In this document: positions 53,693-61,859 of the stretch, in pieces
Numbering within the stretch: position 1 is the first letter of the stretch
Layout of the letters: every line of letters begins with the position of its first letter
Assembly (NCBI GenBank): GCA_963796225.1
Contig: CAWCLK010000028.1
Location: 1-64,000 of the forward strand
Direction of reading: 5' to 3'
From: CAWCLK01 sp963796225
Lineage (GTDB): Bacteria; Actinomycetota; Nitriliruptoria; Nitriliruptorales; Nitriliruptoraceae
DNA: 64,000 nucleotides
Notes under the pieces: generated by a model
The model's database searches: none
What the model was told of the DNA's origin: nothing
Seen by the model: only the letters and a program-made list of their open reading frames with translations
Program-made: the position numbers and the translations under genes

Positions 53693-54768
53693 GCGCCCCG
53701 GCCCGCAGCGACGCCGACCTCGTCGGCGCCGCCCGTGGCGGTTGCGCCGACGCCTTCGGTGAGCTCCACGACCGGCATCGTGCGCGGGTGACGGGCGTGT
53801 GCGCCCGCCGGCTGCCCGCGGCCGAGGTCGACGACGTCGTCCAGGAGGCCTTCGTCCGCGCCTGGCAGCACCTCGACCACCTCGAGGACCCGGCCTGCTT
53901 CGGTCCGTGGCTGCGCAGCATCGCCGTGCGTGCCGCGGCGGACCACGCCCGCGCGCGCCGCAGCGGCATCGCCGGCGCGGATGGGCTGGCCGGCCTGGTG
54001 GTCGACGACGAGACCGCCGAGGTCGACGAGCGCCTGGACCGCCGCGCCCGGGCCGACCGGGTCGCCGCCTCCCTGCCCCAGCTGCGGCCCCGCGACCGTC
54101 GGGCCCTGTGGTTGCGTGACGCCCTGGGGGCCCCGATCCCGCACGTGGCCGAGGAGCTGGGGCTGACCGAGGCCTCGACCCGCGTCATGCTCGTCCGGGC
54201 CCGTCGCCGACTGCGCGACGCGGTCGGGGCCATCGCGGTGTGGCTCGGGGCGCTGGTCGGCCGCCGGTCGGCCTCGGGGGCCGGCTCGTCGGTCGTGCCG
54301 GTCGCCGCGGTGCTCGGCGCCAGCCTGGTGATCGGCGTGGTCGGCCCTGCCCTCCACGACGTCCCGTCCACCCGGCCCGGTCCCGAGGGCCGAGCCGACG
54401 TCCTCCCGGCCTCGACGGGCCCGTCGACCACGGGGGCCGGCGACCGTCCCGTCCTGGCCGACGCGCCCCCGGTGTCCGCGACGGCCGATCGGTCCACCGT
54501 GGCGGACGAGTCCGAGCTCGGGGTCGTCACCACGCCCCCCACGGACGACGCCGGGCCCGTCGTGGCCCCGCGCGTGGAGCAGCGTCCCGTGCGTGCCGAG
54601 GACCCCGACCGCGACGTCGCCGTCAGCTCGCTGGACGGGTTCGCCGACGTCGGCGTGTACGTCGGCGACGAGCTCGAGCGCCTGGGGTCCGTGGAGGTCC
54701 CGACGGACCTGCCACGCCTGCTGGAGGACGCTCGTGGGACGGTCGGAGGCCTCGTCGGCGCTCGCTAG
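53689..54768 (+). CDS. ECF sigma factor with C-terminal membrane anchor
   Basis: 359 aa. Residues 1-175 are an ECF sigma factor: region 2 with VDDVVQEAFVRAWQHLD and region 4 with LPQLRPRDRRALWLRDALGAPIPHVAEELGLTEASTRVMLVRARRRLRD. Then a membrane helix (SVVPVAAVLGASLVIGVVGPAL) and a 150-residue extracytoplasmic tail rich in Ser, Thr and Asp. The sigma portion is thus tethered to the membrane, an arrangement in which the tail can act as built-in anti-sigma or sensor. GTG 53689 overlaps the peptide stop; GTG 53671 is possible. Confidence 0.85.
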   Translation: MSAPARSDADLVGAARGGCADAFGELHDRHRARVTGVCARRLPAAEVDDVVQEAFVRAWQHLDHLEDPACFGPWLRSIAVRAAADHARARRSGIAGADGLAGLVVDDETAEVDERLDRRARADRVAASLPQLRPRDRRALWLRDALGAPIPHVAEELGLTEASTRVMLVRARRRLRDAVGAIAVWLGALVGRRSASGAGSSVVPVAAVLGASLVIGVVGPALHDVPSTRPGPEGRADVLPASTGPSTTGAGDRPVLADAPPVSATADRSTVADESELGVVTTPPTDDAGPVVAPRVEQRPVRAEDPDRDVAVSSLDGFADVGVYVGDELERLGSVEVPTDLPRLLEDARGTVGGLVGAR

Positions 54769-54783
54769 CCTGCCCGCGACCCC

Positions 54784-54870
54784 GGAGGGTTGGCAGAGCG
54801 GACGATTGCACTCGCCTTGAAAGCGAGCGTCCCTTCACGGGGACCGGGGGTTCGAATCCCTCACCCTCCG
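54784..54870 (+). tRNA. tRNA-Ser (TGA)
   Basis: Acceptor GGAGGGT/ACCCTCC, anticodon stem CTCGC/GCGAG with loop CTTGAAA (anticodon TGA), long variable arm, T loop GTTCGAATCC. No encoded CCA (GCC follows). TAGCCT -10 box at 54766. Confidence 0.95.
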
Positions 54871-55394
54871 CCGAAACCGAACCCTGCCGAGTGGGGGCGC
54901 TGCACGCGCTCGTCGGCCTCGCGTGACTTCTCCGCGATCTCGTCGCGGTGGCGGTCGAGCGCCTCGCGCAGGGCCGGGTCGGTGATCGACAGCATGCGCA
55001 CGGCGAGCAGGCCCGCGTTCTGGCCGCCGCCGATCGAGACGGTGGCCACCGGCACGCCCCGCGGCATCTGCACGATCGACAGCAGCGAGTCCAGCCCGTC
55101 GAGCGTGCGCAGCGGGACGGGCACGCCGATCACCGGCAGGGACGTCGTCGAGGCGAGCATGCCGGGCAGGTGGGCCGCCCCGCCGGCCCCGGCGATGATG
55201 ACCTGCAGCCCACGGTCGGCAGCCTCCGTCCCGTACGCCAGCATCTCGTGCGGGCGCCGGTGGGCGGACACGACCCGGACCTCGTGGGGGACCTCGAAGT
55301 CCTCGAGGACCTCGACGGCGGCGCCCATGACGTCGAGGTCGGAGTCGCTGCCCATGACCACGCCGACGCGGGGGGCGGGGGTGTCCTCGCTCAT
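54861..55394 (-). CDS. purE: N5-carboxyaminoimidazole ribonucleotide mutase
   Basis: 177 aa. VGVVMGSDSDLDVMGAAVEVL, SAHRRPHEMLAYG and AGAGGAAHLPGMLAS are the class I PurE active-site blocks. N5-CAIR to CAIR. The last residues (FGFGGG) and stop are encoded antisense to the 3' end of tRNA-Ser(TGA). Overlaps purK by 4 bp. Confidence 0.95.
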   Translation of the reverse strand: MSEDTPAPRVGVVMGSDSDLDVMGAAVEVLEDFEVPHEVRVVSAHRRPHEMLAYGTEAADRGLQVIIAGAGGAAHLPGMLASTTSLPVIGVPVPLRTLDGLDSLLSIVQMPRGVPVATVSIGGGQNAGLLAVRMLSITDPALREALDRHRDEIAEKSREADERVQRPHSAGFGFGGG

Positions 55395-56554
55395 GCGGGT
55401 GCTCCTTCTCCGGTGAGTGCGGCGGCGGCCCGGCGGGCGCGGTCGCGGGTGTCCTCGGGGTCGTCGCCCACGGCGGTGACGTGGCCAAGCTTGCGGCCGG
55501 GGCGGGCAGCCTTGTCGTACAGGTGGATGCCGACGTCGGGCACGGCCAGCGCGGCCGGCAGGCGCAGGCGCGGGTCGCTGCCGTCGGCCGGACCGAGCAC
55601 GTTGACGGTGGCGACGCACGGGGCGGTGGTCGTGGTGGTGCCGAGCGGCAGGTCCAGCACGGCGCGGGCGTGGTTCTGGAACTGGCTGGTGCGCGCGCCC
55701 TCGATGGTCCAGTGCATCGAGTTGTGGGGCCGCATGGCCAGCTCGTTGACGACCAGCCCGTCGGCGGTCTGGAACAGCTCGACGGCCACCAGGCCGGTGG
55801 CGTCGACCTCGTCGACGATCCGGGCGCCGAGCTCCTGGGCCTGCACCCGGACCTCGGCCGGGACCGGCGCAGGGACCAGCAGCTCGACGAGGATGCCGTC
55901 GCGCTGCACGGTCTCGGTGGTGGGGTAGGTCACGTGGTCGCCGGAGGGCCGACGGGCGACGGCCACGGCGAGCTCGCGCTCGATCGGGACCAGCTCCTCG
56001 ACCAGCAGGGGCGTGTCGTGCGCGGCGGCCTCGACGACCAGGTCCCGGGCGGCGTCGGCGTCCTCGACCACCCACACGCCCCGACCGTCGTAGCCGCCCC
56101 GGACCGCCTTGGCGACGACGGGCCAGCCGTGCTCGTCGCCGAAGGCCACGAGGTCGTCGGCGGCGTCCACGGCGGCGAAGGCCGGGACGGGGAAGCCGGC
56201 GGCCGACAGCCGGCGGCGCTGGTGGAGCTTGTCCTGGGCGTGGCGCAGGGCGGTCGGGGACGGGCGCAGGACGTGCCCGGCCTGCTCCAGGCGGGCGAGG
56301 ATGGCGGGGTCGACCAGCTCGTGGTCGAAGGTGACGACGTCGCAGTCGGCGGCGAACGCGTCGAGGTCGTCGTACGAGGAGATCGAGCCGACCGTGACCT
56401 CGGCGTGGACGCCGGCGGCGGACTCCTCCGGGTGCTCCGCGAAGACCCGGAACGGCCACGCCAGCCCGACCGTCGCCTGGTGGGTCATGCGGGCCAGCTG
56501 GCCGGACCCGACCATGCCGAGGACGGCGGGGCGCTCGACGGGGGACGCGGGCAC
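55391..56554 (-). CDS. purK: N5-carboxyaminoimidazole ribonucleotide synthase
   Basis: 387 aa ATP-grasp enzyme: VLGMVGSGQLARMTHQAT, TFDHELVDPAILARLE, VVAKAVRGGYDGRGV, VNELAMRPHNSMHWTIEG. AIR + HCO3- + ATP to N5-CAIR, the step before PurE. GTG with GAGGAG eight bases upstream. Confidence 0.96.
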   Translation of the reverse strand: MPASPVERPAVLGMVGSGQLARMTHQATVGLAWPFRVFAEHPEESAAGVHAEVTVGSISSYDDLDAFAADCDVVTFDHELVDPAILARLEQAGHVLRPSPTALRHAQDKLHQRRRLSAAGFPVPAFAAVDAADDLVAFGDEHGWPVVAKAVRGGYDGRGVWVVEDADAARDLVVEAAAHDTPLLVEELVPIERELAVAVARRPSGDHVTYPTTETVQRDGILVELLVPAPVPAEVRVQAQELGARIVDEVDATGLVAVELFQTADGLVVNELAMRPHNSMHWTIEGARTSQFQNHARAVLDLPLGTTTTTAPCVATVNVLGPADGSDPRLRLPAALAVPDVGIHLYDKAARPGRKLGHVTAVGDDPEDTRDRARRAAAALTGEGAPA

Positions 56555-56631
56555 GGCGGGGTCTCCTCGAGGGCGGGACGGGGCGGGGCAACGCTACGAG
56601 GCCGGTGACGGCCGGGGGCAATCGGGGCCGG

Positions 56632-57622
56632 TCACGGTGCGACGTCGGGAGCGACCTCGTGGGCGGCGTCCGACTCGGTGCGCCCCGGGCGGTGCCGGGC
56701 CCGCGCAGCGGCCGGGTCGGTGCGTTCGGCCGTGGGCCACATCTTCTCGATCTCGGCGTTGAGCTCGGCGCCGAGCAGGACCGCGAGCCCCGACACGTAC
56801 ATCCACAGCAGGATCACCAGCGGCGTGGCGATGAACCCGTAGCTCTGGTCGATCGCCTGGCCGACGTACACGCGGAGCGCGACCGTGCCCAGCAGCCACA
56901 GCGCCATGGCGACCGCCGGCCCCGGGCAGGTCGCGGCGCAGCGGGGTCCGCCACGGGGCGGCCACGTGGTAGAGCACCGCCAGCAGCAGGGTCAGCAGGA
57001 CGGCCGCCCCGGGCCAGTAGACGACGCGCCACACGTCGGACAGGCCGGGAACGCCACCGAGCAGCCGGGACGCGGTCTCGCCGCCGTCCGGTCCGGCGAT
57101 CAGCAACGGGCCGACCACCAGCGAGATCAGGATGCCGCCGGCCGTCAGCACGACCCCCCACACGCGCTGCAGCCACGCGGGCCGGGTCGCCTCGAGGTCG
57201 TACGCGATCGTGATCGCGATCGTCAGCACCCGGAAGGCCCGGGACGCCGAGACGATCGTGACCAGCAGCCCGATCCCGATCAGCGACCGCTGGGTCTCGG
57301 GCGCGAGCAGGGTGTTCTGCACGTAGGGACGCAGCGTCTCGTCGATGACGGTGGGCGACAGGACCACGCTGGCGGAGTCGACGATCGTGCGCTGCATCGC
57401 GGCGTGCCAGTCCTGGTCGAACAGCAGCGCGATCTCGTTGATCCCGAACACGATCGTCAGCAGCAGGGGTGGCAGCGACAGCAACGACCAGAAGGCGATC
57501 TCCGCCGCCAGCCCCGGCACGCGGTCGTTGAGGCTGTCGTCGACCGTGCGGATCGTCAGCTCGACGCCGGGGCGCAGCCGCGCCGGCGTCGCGTCGATGA
57601 TGCGTCGGGTGACGGGATGCAC
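56632..57622 (-). CDS. YihY/virulence factor BrkB-family membrane protein (frame disrupted)
   Basis: About 329 aa after removing one base of the C run 56920-56923. Six membrane helices with the family motifs RVPGLAAEIAFWSLLSLPPLLL, SASRAFRVLTIAI and GFIATPLVILLWMYVSGLAVLLGAELNAEIE. Inner-membrane protein of unknown transport role. GTG start at 57622. Confidence 0.88.
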
Positions 57623-57729
57623 GACGAGGCAGCGTACGGGGCGGGGCGCGCACGTCCCCCGCCGCATTCGCGCACCCTGTCGGGGCGTTGGTAGGCTCCC
57701 GCGCCGCGAGCCCTGCGCTCGCTGCGCCT

Positions 57730-57822
57730 GGAGGCATCGCCTAGTCTGGTCTATGGCGCGGGATTGCTAATCCCGTTGGGTCTGTAAGGCCCTCGAGGGT
57801 TCAAATCCCTCTGCCTCCGCCA
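57730..57822 (+). tRNA. tRNA-Ser (GCT)
   Basis: Acceptor GGAGGCA/TGCCTCC, anticodon stem CGGGA/TCCCG, loop TTGCTAA (anticodon GCT), long variable arm, T loop GTTCAAATCC, encoded CCA. TAGGCT -10 box at 57692. Confidence 0.95.
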
Positions 57823-57850
57823 TCATCGTCCCACCCACAACTTCACACCT

Positions 57851-57925
57851 GCGCTGGTAGCTCAGTCCGGATAGAGCACGTGACTACGGATCACGCGGTC
57901 GGGGGTTCGAATCCCTCCCAGCGCG
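57851..57925 (+). tRNA. tRNA-Arg (ACG)
   Basis: Acceptor GCGCTGG/CCAGCGC, anticodon stem CGTGA/TCACG, loop CTACGGA (anticodon ACG). Shares the transcript of tRNA-Ser(GCT), 28 bp apart. Confidence 0.93.
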
Positions 57926-57930
57926 CACCA

Positions 57931-57963
57931 GATCGGCCCCCGACGTGATGTCGGGGGCCGATC
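57931..57963 (+). terminator. Terminator after tRNA-Arg
   Basis: GATCGGCCCCCGAC-GTGAT-GTCGGGGGCCGATC, fourteen-base-pair stem. Confidence 0.8.
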
Positions 57964-58019
57964 GTGTACGGGGCCGCGGTTCGGCCACCACGATCCCCCG
58001 GCGTCGCAGAGGAGCACCC

Positions 58020-58730
58020 ATGCGCCCCGCCTTCGAACAGCTTGCCCGGGCCGACACGCCCGCCGGGGCGTTGAGCCTGACCCGCCGCGTCGAGCCGCGC
58101 CGCCAGGTCGACGTCTACGAGGTCAAGCTCGGCGACGAGTACCTGATGTCCAGCCTGTTCACGGTGGCCGAGGAGGAGCTGGCCCGCCTGGGGCTGTCGG
58201 CCGTGTCGGGCGAGCCGCTGGACGTCGTCGTCGGGGGCCTCGGCCTCGGCTACACGGCGCGTGCGGCGCTCGAGGACGACCGTGTCGGGGCGCTGCTCGT
58301 GGTCGATGCGCTGGACGAGGTGATCGCCTGGCACGAACGTGGCCTGCTCCCCGAGGCCGACGTGCTGACCGAGGACCCGCGCACCCGGCTGGTGCACGGC
58401 GACTTCTTCGCCATGGCCGCCGGGGACGAGGGATTCGACCCGAACGTCCCGGGGCGGCGGTTCCACGCGCTGCTGGTCGACATCGACCACAGCCCGCGGC
58501 ACGTCCTGCGCCCCGCCCACGCAGCCCTGTACACGCCCGACGGCCTCCGACGTCTCGCGCGGCACCTGCACCCCGGCGGCGTGTTCGCCCTGTGGTCCGA
58601 CGACCCGCCGGACGCCGAGTTCCTCGAGGCGCTCGGCGAGGTCTTCGACCGGACCGACGCCCACGAGGTCGCCTTCCCCAACTTCATCACCGGCGGCGAG
58701 TCGTCCAACACCGTGTACGTGGCGGTGTGA
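58020..58730 (+). CDS. Spermidine-synthase-like SAM-fold protein
   Basis: 236 aa. Rossmann core: PLDVVVGGLGLGYTARAAL (motif I), VVDALDEVIAWHE, RLVHGDFFAMA, and FHALLVDIDHSPRHVL. This matches spermidine-synthase-type methyl or aminopropyl transferases, but the catalytic D-x-x-D/E pair is not clear, so a methyltransferase or inactive relative is possible. ATG with GAGGAGCACC. Confidence 0.78.
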   Translation: MRPAFEQLARADTPAGALSLTRRVEPRRQVDVYEVKLGDEYLMSSLFTVAEEELARLGLSAVSGEPLDVVVGGLGLGYTARAALEDDRVGALLVVDALDEVIAWHERGLLPEADVLTEDPRTRLVHGDFFAMAAGDEGFDPNVPGRRFHALLVDIDHSPRHVLRPAHAALYTPDGLRRLARHLHPGGVFALWSDDPPDAEFLEALGEVFDRTDAHEVAFPNFITGGESSNTVYVAV

Positions 58731-58850
58731 TCCCGGGCGTCACGACTGGTCCATCGTTGCAGCGGGTACGAACTCCGTGCGGTCGTGCGCGGGGAGCGCC
58801 GTCCACCACCGAGGGGACCCCCGCCCAGCATCCGGACAGGCACGACCGCG

Positions 58851-59993
58851 ATGACGTCTCCCCCCACCGACACGGTGGCCGCACCCTCCCGCCTCCGGGC
58901 CATCGACGACCTCGGTCTCGGCCTCGCCGAGGACACCTTCGACCGCGCGTCCCGGCTGGCGTCCCGCGCCCTCGGCACGTCGGTCGCGCTCGTCTCGATC
59001 GTGACGGACGACCGCCAGGTGTTCGCCGGCCTGCACGGGCTCGGCGAGCCGTGGGCCACCACCCGCCAGACGCCGCTGACCCACTCGTTCTGCCAGCACG
59101 TCGTCACGTCGCAACGCCCCATGGTCGTGCATGACGCCCGGCAGGACGACCGGGTGCGGGACAACCTCGCCATCCCGGACCTCGGGGTCGTCGCCTACCT
59201 CGGCCTGCCGCTGTACGGGCCGGGGGAGGAGGTCGTCGGGTCGTTCTGCGCCATCGACAGCCAGCCGCGCACCTGGACGCCCGAGGACATCGACGTCCTG
59301 GCCGACGCGGCCCTCGGCGTGCAGCGCGAGCTCGACCTGCGCGCCACGATCCGCGATCTCAACGAGGCACGACGCGAACGCGACAACCTGGTCCAGGCGC
59401 TCGCCCACGACATCCGCAGCCCGTTGACCACGGTGATGGCCGGAGCGGAGATGCTCGGGCGCGAGGACATCGGCGGGGAGCACCGGCGCGCCGTCAGCCA
59501 GGCCGTCACCCGACAGTCGCAGCGGCTCGCGGCGATGGCGCTCCGGCTGCTGGGCCAGGAGGGCACCGAGGGTGGCTTCACGGCCCACCAGCCAGCGGAC
59601 GGGCTCGTCAACGCCTCCGTGCTCGCGCGGTCCATCGCCGGGCACGCCCCGCGGCTGCGGCTCGACGTGGGCCCCGACACCGACGTCGACGTGCCCGCGG
59701 AGCCCTTCTCCAGCATCGTGACCAACCTGCTCGACAACGCCCTGAACCACACGCGCGGGACGGTCCGGGTGGCGCTGCAGCGCCGAGACGGCCAGCTGCG
59801 CCTGGTCGTCGACGACGACGGGCCCGGCTACGACGTGGACGCCGTCGCCGACGGTCGCCAGGCCGCACGCGGGTTCGGCCTCGGGCGTGCGATCGTGGCC
59901 CACCACGTCGCCGAGCTCGGGGGGACGCGCGAGCTCCACAGCGACCCGGCGCAGGGCACGACGGTGACCGTGACCCTCCCGGTGGACGGATGA
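58851..59993 (+). CDS. GAF-domain histidine kinase
   Basis: 380 aa, cytoplasmic. GAF domain 20-165 with the PLTHSFCQHVV and LGVVAYLGLPLYG elements of the phytochrome-like short GAF; HisKA with ALAHDIRSPLTTV; HATPase with IVTNLLDNALNHT and GFGLGRAIV. No partner regulator adjacent. Confidence 0.88.
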   Translation: MTSPPTDTVAAPSRLRAIDDLGLGLAEDTFDRASRLASRALGTSVALVSIVTDDRQVFAGLHGLGEPWATTRQTPLTHSFCQHVVTSQRPMVVHDARQDDRVRDNLAIPDLGVVAYLGLPLYGPGEEVVGSFCAIDSQPRTWTPEDIDVLADAALGVQRELDLRATIRDLNEARRERDNLVQALAHDIRSPLTTVMAGAEMLGREDIGGEHRRAVSQAVTRQSQRLAAMALRLLGQEGTEGGFTAHQPADGLVNASVLARSIAGHAPRLRLDVGPDTDVDVPAEPFSSIVTNLLDNALNHTRGTVRVALQRRDGQLRLVVDDDGPGYDVDAVADGRQAARGFGLGRAIVAHHVAELGGTRELHSDPAQGTTVTVTLPVDG

Positions 59994-60073
59994 GCGCGGG
60001 CACGCCCCGCGTCACGTTGCCGGGGGTGGGGGCGCCACGTACCCTCCCCGCGGTCCGCCCCGGCGGACGGCCA

Positions 60074-60165
60074 GGAGGGTTCGCCTAGTCCGGCCTATGG
60101 CGCACGGCTGGAATCCGTGTTGACCCGCAAGGGTCTCGGGGGTTCGAATCCCCCACCCTCCGCCA
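60074..60165 (+). tRNA. tRNA-Ser (GGA)
   Basis: Acceptor GGAGGGT/ACCCTCC, anticodon stem CACGG/CCGTG, loop CTGGAAT (anticodon GGA), long variable arm, encoded CCA. Its 3' 54 bp are repeated at 61754-61807, marking an insertion into this gene. Confidence 0.95.
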
Positions 60166-60211
60166 CAGCAACACCGCAGAATTCGGGCGCTACAGGCCCG
60201 GAAACGCGAAA

Positions 60212-60244
60212 CGTCGCCCCCGGCTCGAGCAGCCGGGGGCGACG
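60212..60244 (+). terminator. Terminator after tRNA-Ser(GGA)
   Basis: CGTCGCCCCCGGCT-CGAGC-AGCCGGGGGCGACG, fourteen-base-pair stem, then CAATTCTC. Confidence 0.8.
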
Positions 60245-60330
60245 CAATTCTCGGCCGATTCGGCCCTCTTGAGCATGTGCGTGCGATCCGGGGACCGGAC
60301 GGGCTGGCGGTCGTTCGTTCTCCGCCAAGG

Positions 60331-61584
60331 TCAGGGCATGAGCGTGGTCAGCGGCACGACACTCACGCCGTCGTCTCGGCGATAGGCGTACTTGCCGGTG
60401 GCGGTGACCACGGCCATGAAGGCAGGCTCTCCAGCCTTCGCGAGGTCGATCGAGTTCACCGCAGCGATCAGCGATGCTGCGCCTTCCTCGATCGGTGCCT
60501 CGCCCCCGAGCTTGACCTCGATGGCGCCCCATGCGCCATCGGGGCGGGAGAGAATGATGTCGATCTCATGGTGGTCGGTGTGGAAGTACGTGACGGAACC
60601 CTCTAGTGGCTGGGAGAGCACCCGCATGTCTCGCACCACCATCGACTCGAACAGCAGGCCCATGTACTCGAGATCAGCCAGCAGCGCCTTGGCGTCGGCG
60701 CCGATCCCAGCGGCCGCAAGGGAGGGATCGACGAAGTGGCGGTGGGGGGTCTGCCGGAGGTTCCGGGACGACCGCAGGTGGACGTTGAAGGCGGGCTGGT
60801 CCTCGATGATCATGAGCCGGCCGAGGGCAGCCAGGTAGTCGCGCACGGCGTCGCGTGACAGGTTCGCGTCCTTGGCAATCGTCTGTTCGCCCGCTGGGGT
60901 GGCGACGTTCCGCGCGATGGACCGGATGCAGGAGAGGACCTTCTCGGGATCCCGGCTGCGCCTCACCTGCTGCCCCTCGGCTCCAGCCACGGCGTTGATG
61001 TCCACGTGGGTGGTCTGGTCGAGGTAGTCGACAACGAACTGCCGCTCGGGATGAGTCAACTGGTGAGGCCATCCACCGGTGACCAGCAGTTCGGCCAGGT
61101 GTGGGAGGTCGTCCACCCCACGACCGGCCTGGGGTGTGTGACCGTCGAACAAGCTCGCGAGCGACACCTCCGCGGAGGAGTGCCCCGTCTCGAAGAGGCT
61201 CATCGGGCGCATGCGGACGGTTGCGATCCTTCCCGCGCCAGAGTGGCGTCGCACACCGTCGGCGGGCGTGGCAGAACCGGTGAGGATGAACCGTCCGGGG
61301 CCTTCGCCGTCGTCGGCGGCTCGACGTACGTGGTCCCAGATCGCGGGTACCAGTTGCCACTCATCGATCAACAGCGGCTTGTCGCCGTGGAGAAGCAGGC
61401 TGGGGTCGACCTCCGCAGCCCGGAGCGCACCTGGGTCGACATCGAGCTGAACGACGGACTTGGCGCGCTGGAGTCCGGTCTCCGTCTTCCCGCAAGCCTT
61501 CGGCCCCTCGAGAAGCACAGCTGCGGTTGCCTGCATCCGCACATCGAGTACCGCATCCACGACGCGAGGCTGGTAGTTCGACAT
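60331..61584 (-). CDS. AAA_14 / DUF4143 ATPase
   Basis: 417 aa. N-terminal AAA_14 ATPase: Walker A LLEGPKACGKTETG, Walker B PLLIDEWQLVP, sensor ILTGSATPA. Winged-helix middle part. C-terminal DUF4143 with the PD-(D/E)XK-type residues: EIDIILSRPDG followed by GAIEVKLG. Members are accessory-genome proteins of unknown role, often near toxin or defence genes. ATG with GGAGATG upstream. Lies between the two tRNA-Ser repeat copies and uses more A/T-ending codons than its neighbours. Confidence 0.9.
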   Translation of the reverse strand: MSNYQPRVVDAVLDVRMQATAAVLLEGPKACGKTETGLQRAKSVVQLDVDPGALRAAEVDPSLLLHGDKPLLIDEWQLVPAIWDHVRRAADDGEGPGRFILTGSATPADGVRRHSGAGRIATVRMRPMSLFETGHSSAEVSLASLFDGHTPQAGRGVDDLPHLAELLVTGGWPHQLTHPERQFVVDYLDQTTHVDINAVAGAEGQQVRRSRDPEKVLSCIRSIARNVATPAGEQTIAKDANLSRDAVRDYLAALGRLMIIEDQPAFNVHLRSSRNLRQTPHRHFVDPSLAAAGIGADAKALLADLEYMGLLFESMVVRDMRVLSQPLEGSVTYFHTDHHEIDIILSRPDGAWGAIEVKLGGEAPIEEGAASLIAAVNSIDLAKAGEPAFMAVVTATGKYAYRRDDGVSVVPLTTLMP

Positions 61585-61642
61585 CTCCTACGAACCCTTC
61601 TCGGAGTGCGCCCGTGAGCACCGCGCTTGGACGGTCCAGCTG

Positions 61643-61699
61643 AACCTACACTTCTTCGCCCTCTGCAACCTACACTTTTACATCCTCTACAACCTACAC
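61643..61699. repeat. Three direct repeats, 24-bp period, upstream of the DUF4143 gene
   Basis: AACCTACAC at 61643-61651, 61667-61675 and 61691-61699; the last two extend to CTCTRCAACCTACAC. Exactly 24 bp apart. They lie 60-115 bp before the ATPase start, within the most AT-rich stretch of the window, so they could be a regulator-binding array or iteron-like sites. Confidence 0.8.
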
Positions 61700-61753
61700 A
61701 TTTCCTTCCTCCTCTCCTGCTCGATCTGCTCGACGAGAGGAGCACGGGCGAGA

Positions 61754-61807
61754 GGAATCCGTGTTGACCCGCAAGGGTCTTGGGGGTTCGAATCCCCCAC
61801 CCTCCGC
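61754..61807 (+). pseudogene. Displaced 3' fragment of tRNA-Ser(GGA)
   Basis: Copy of tRNA positions from the anticodon loop to the acceptor end; has no 5' half, so it cannot make a tRNA. The base after it is T where the intact gene has the CCA. Confidence 0.85.
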
Positions 61808-61811
61808 TCCC

Positions 61812-61840
61812 TCGCCCCCGGCACCCGCTGCCGGGGGCGA
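61812..61840 (+). terminator. Terminator after the tRNA fragment
   Basis: TCGCCCCCGGCA-CCCGC-TGCCGGGGGCGA, twelve-base-pair stem. The downstream half and flank (GCCGGGGGCGACGC-ATTCTCGGCCG) match the one after the intact tRNA, so the ancestral terminator was probably shared. Confidence 0.7.
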
Positions 61841-61859
61841 CGCGATTCTCGGCCGCTGC

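Larger units (their letters stand above)
60110..61807. mobile_element. Probable integrated element remnant at tRNA-Ser
   Basis: The 54 bp 60110-60163 (anticodon region to acceptor end) and 61754-61807 are identical apart from one base (60137 C versus 61781 T). Between them lies one gene, a DUF4143 ATPase, of visibly lower GC and different codon choice than its neighbours. This is the footprint of site-specific integration at a tRNA 3' end that restored the tRNA. No integrase is present, so it is either a deletion remnant or a mobilised passenger. Even the terminators after both copies are similar, which could instead mean an old tandem tRNA duplication. Confidence 0.55.

Noticed and set aside
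60166..61859. Integrase or recombinase in the tRNA-Ser insertion
   Set aside because: The only long gene is the DUF4143 ATPase; remaining frames are antisense or too short and show no tyrosine-recombinase R-H-R-Y pattern.
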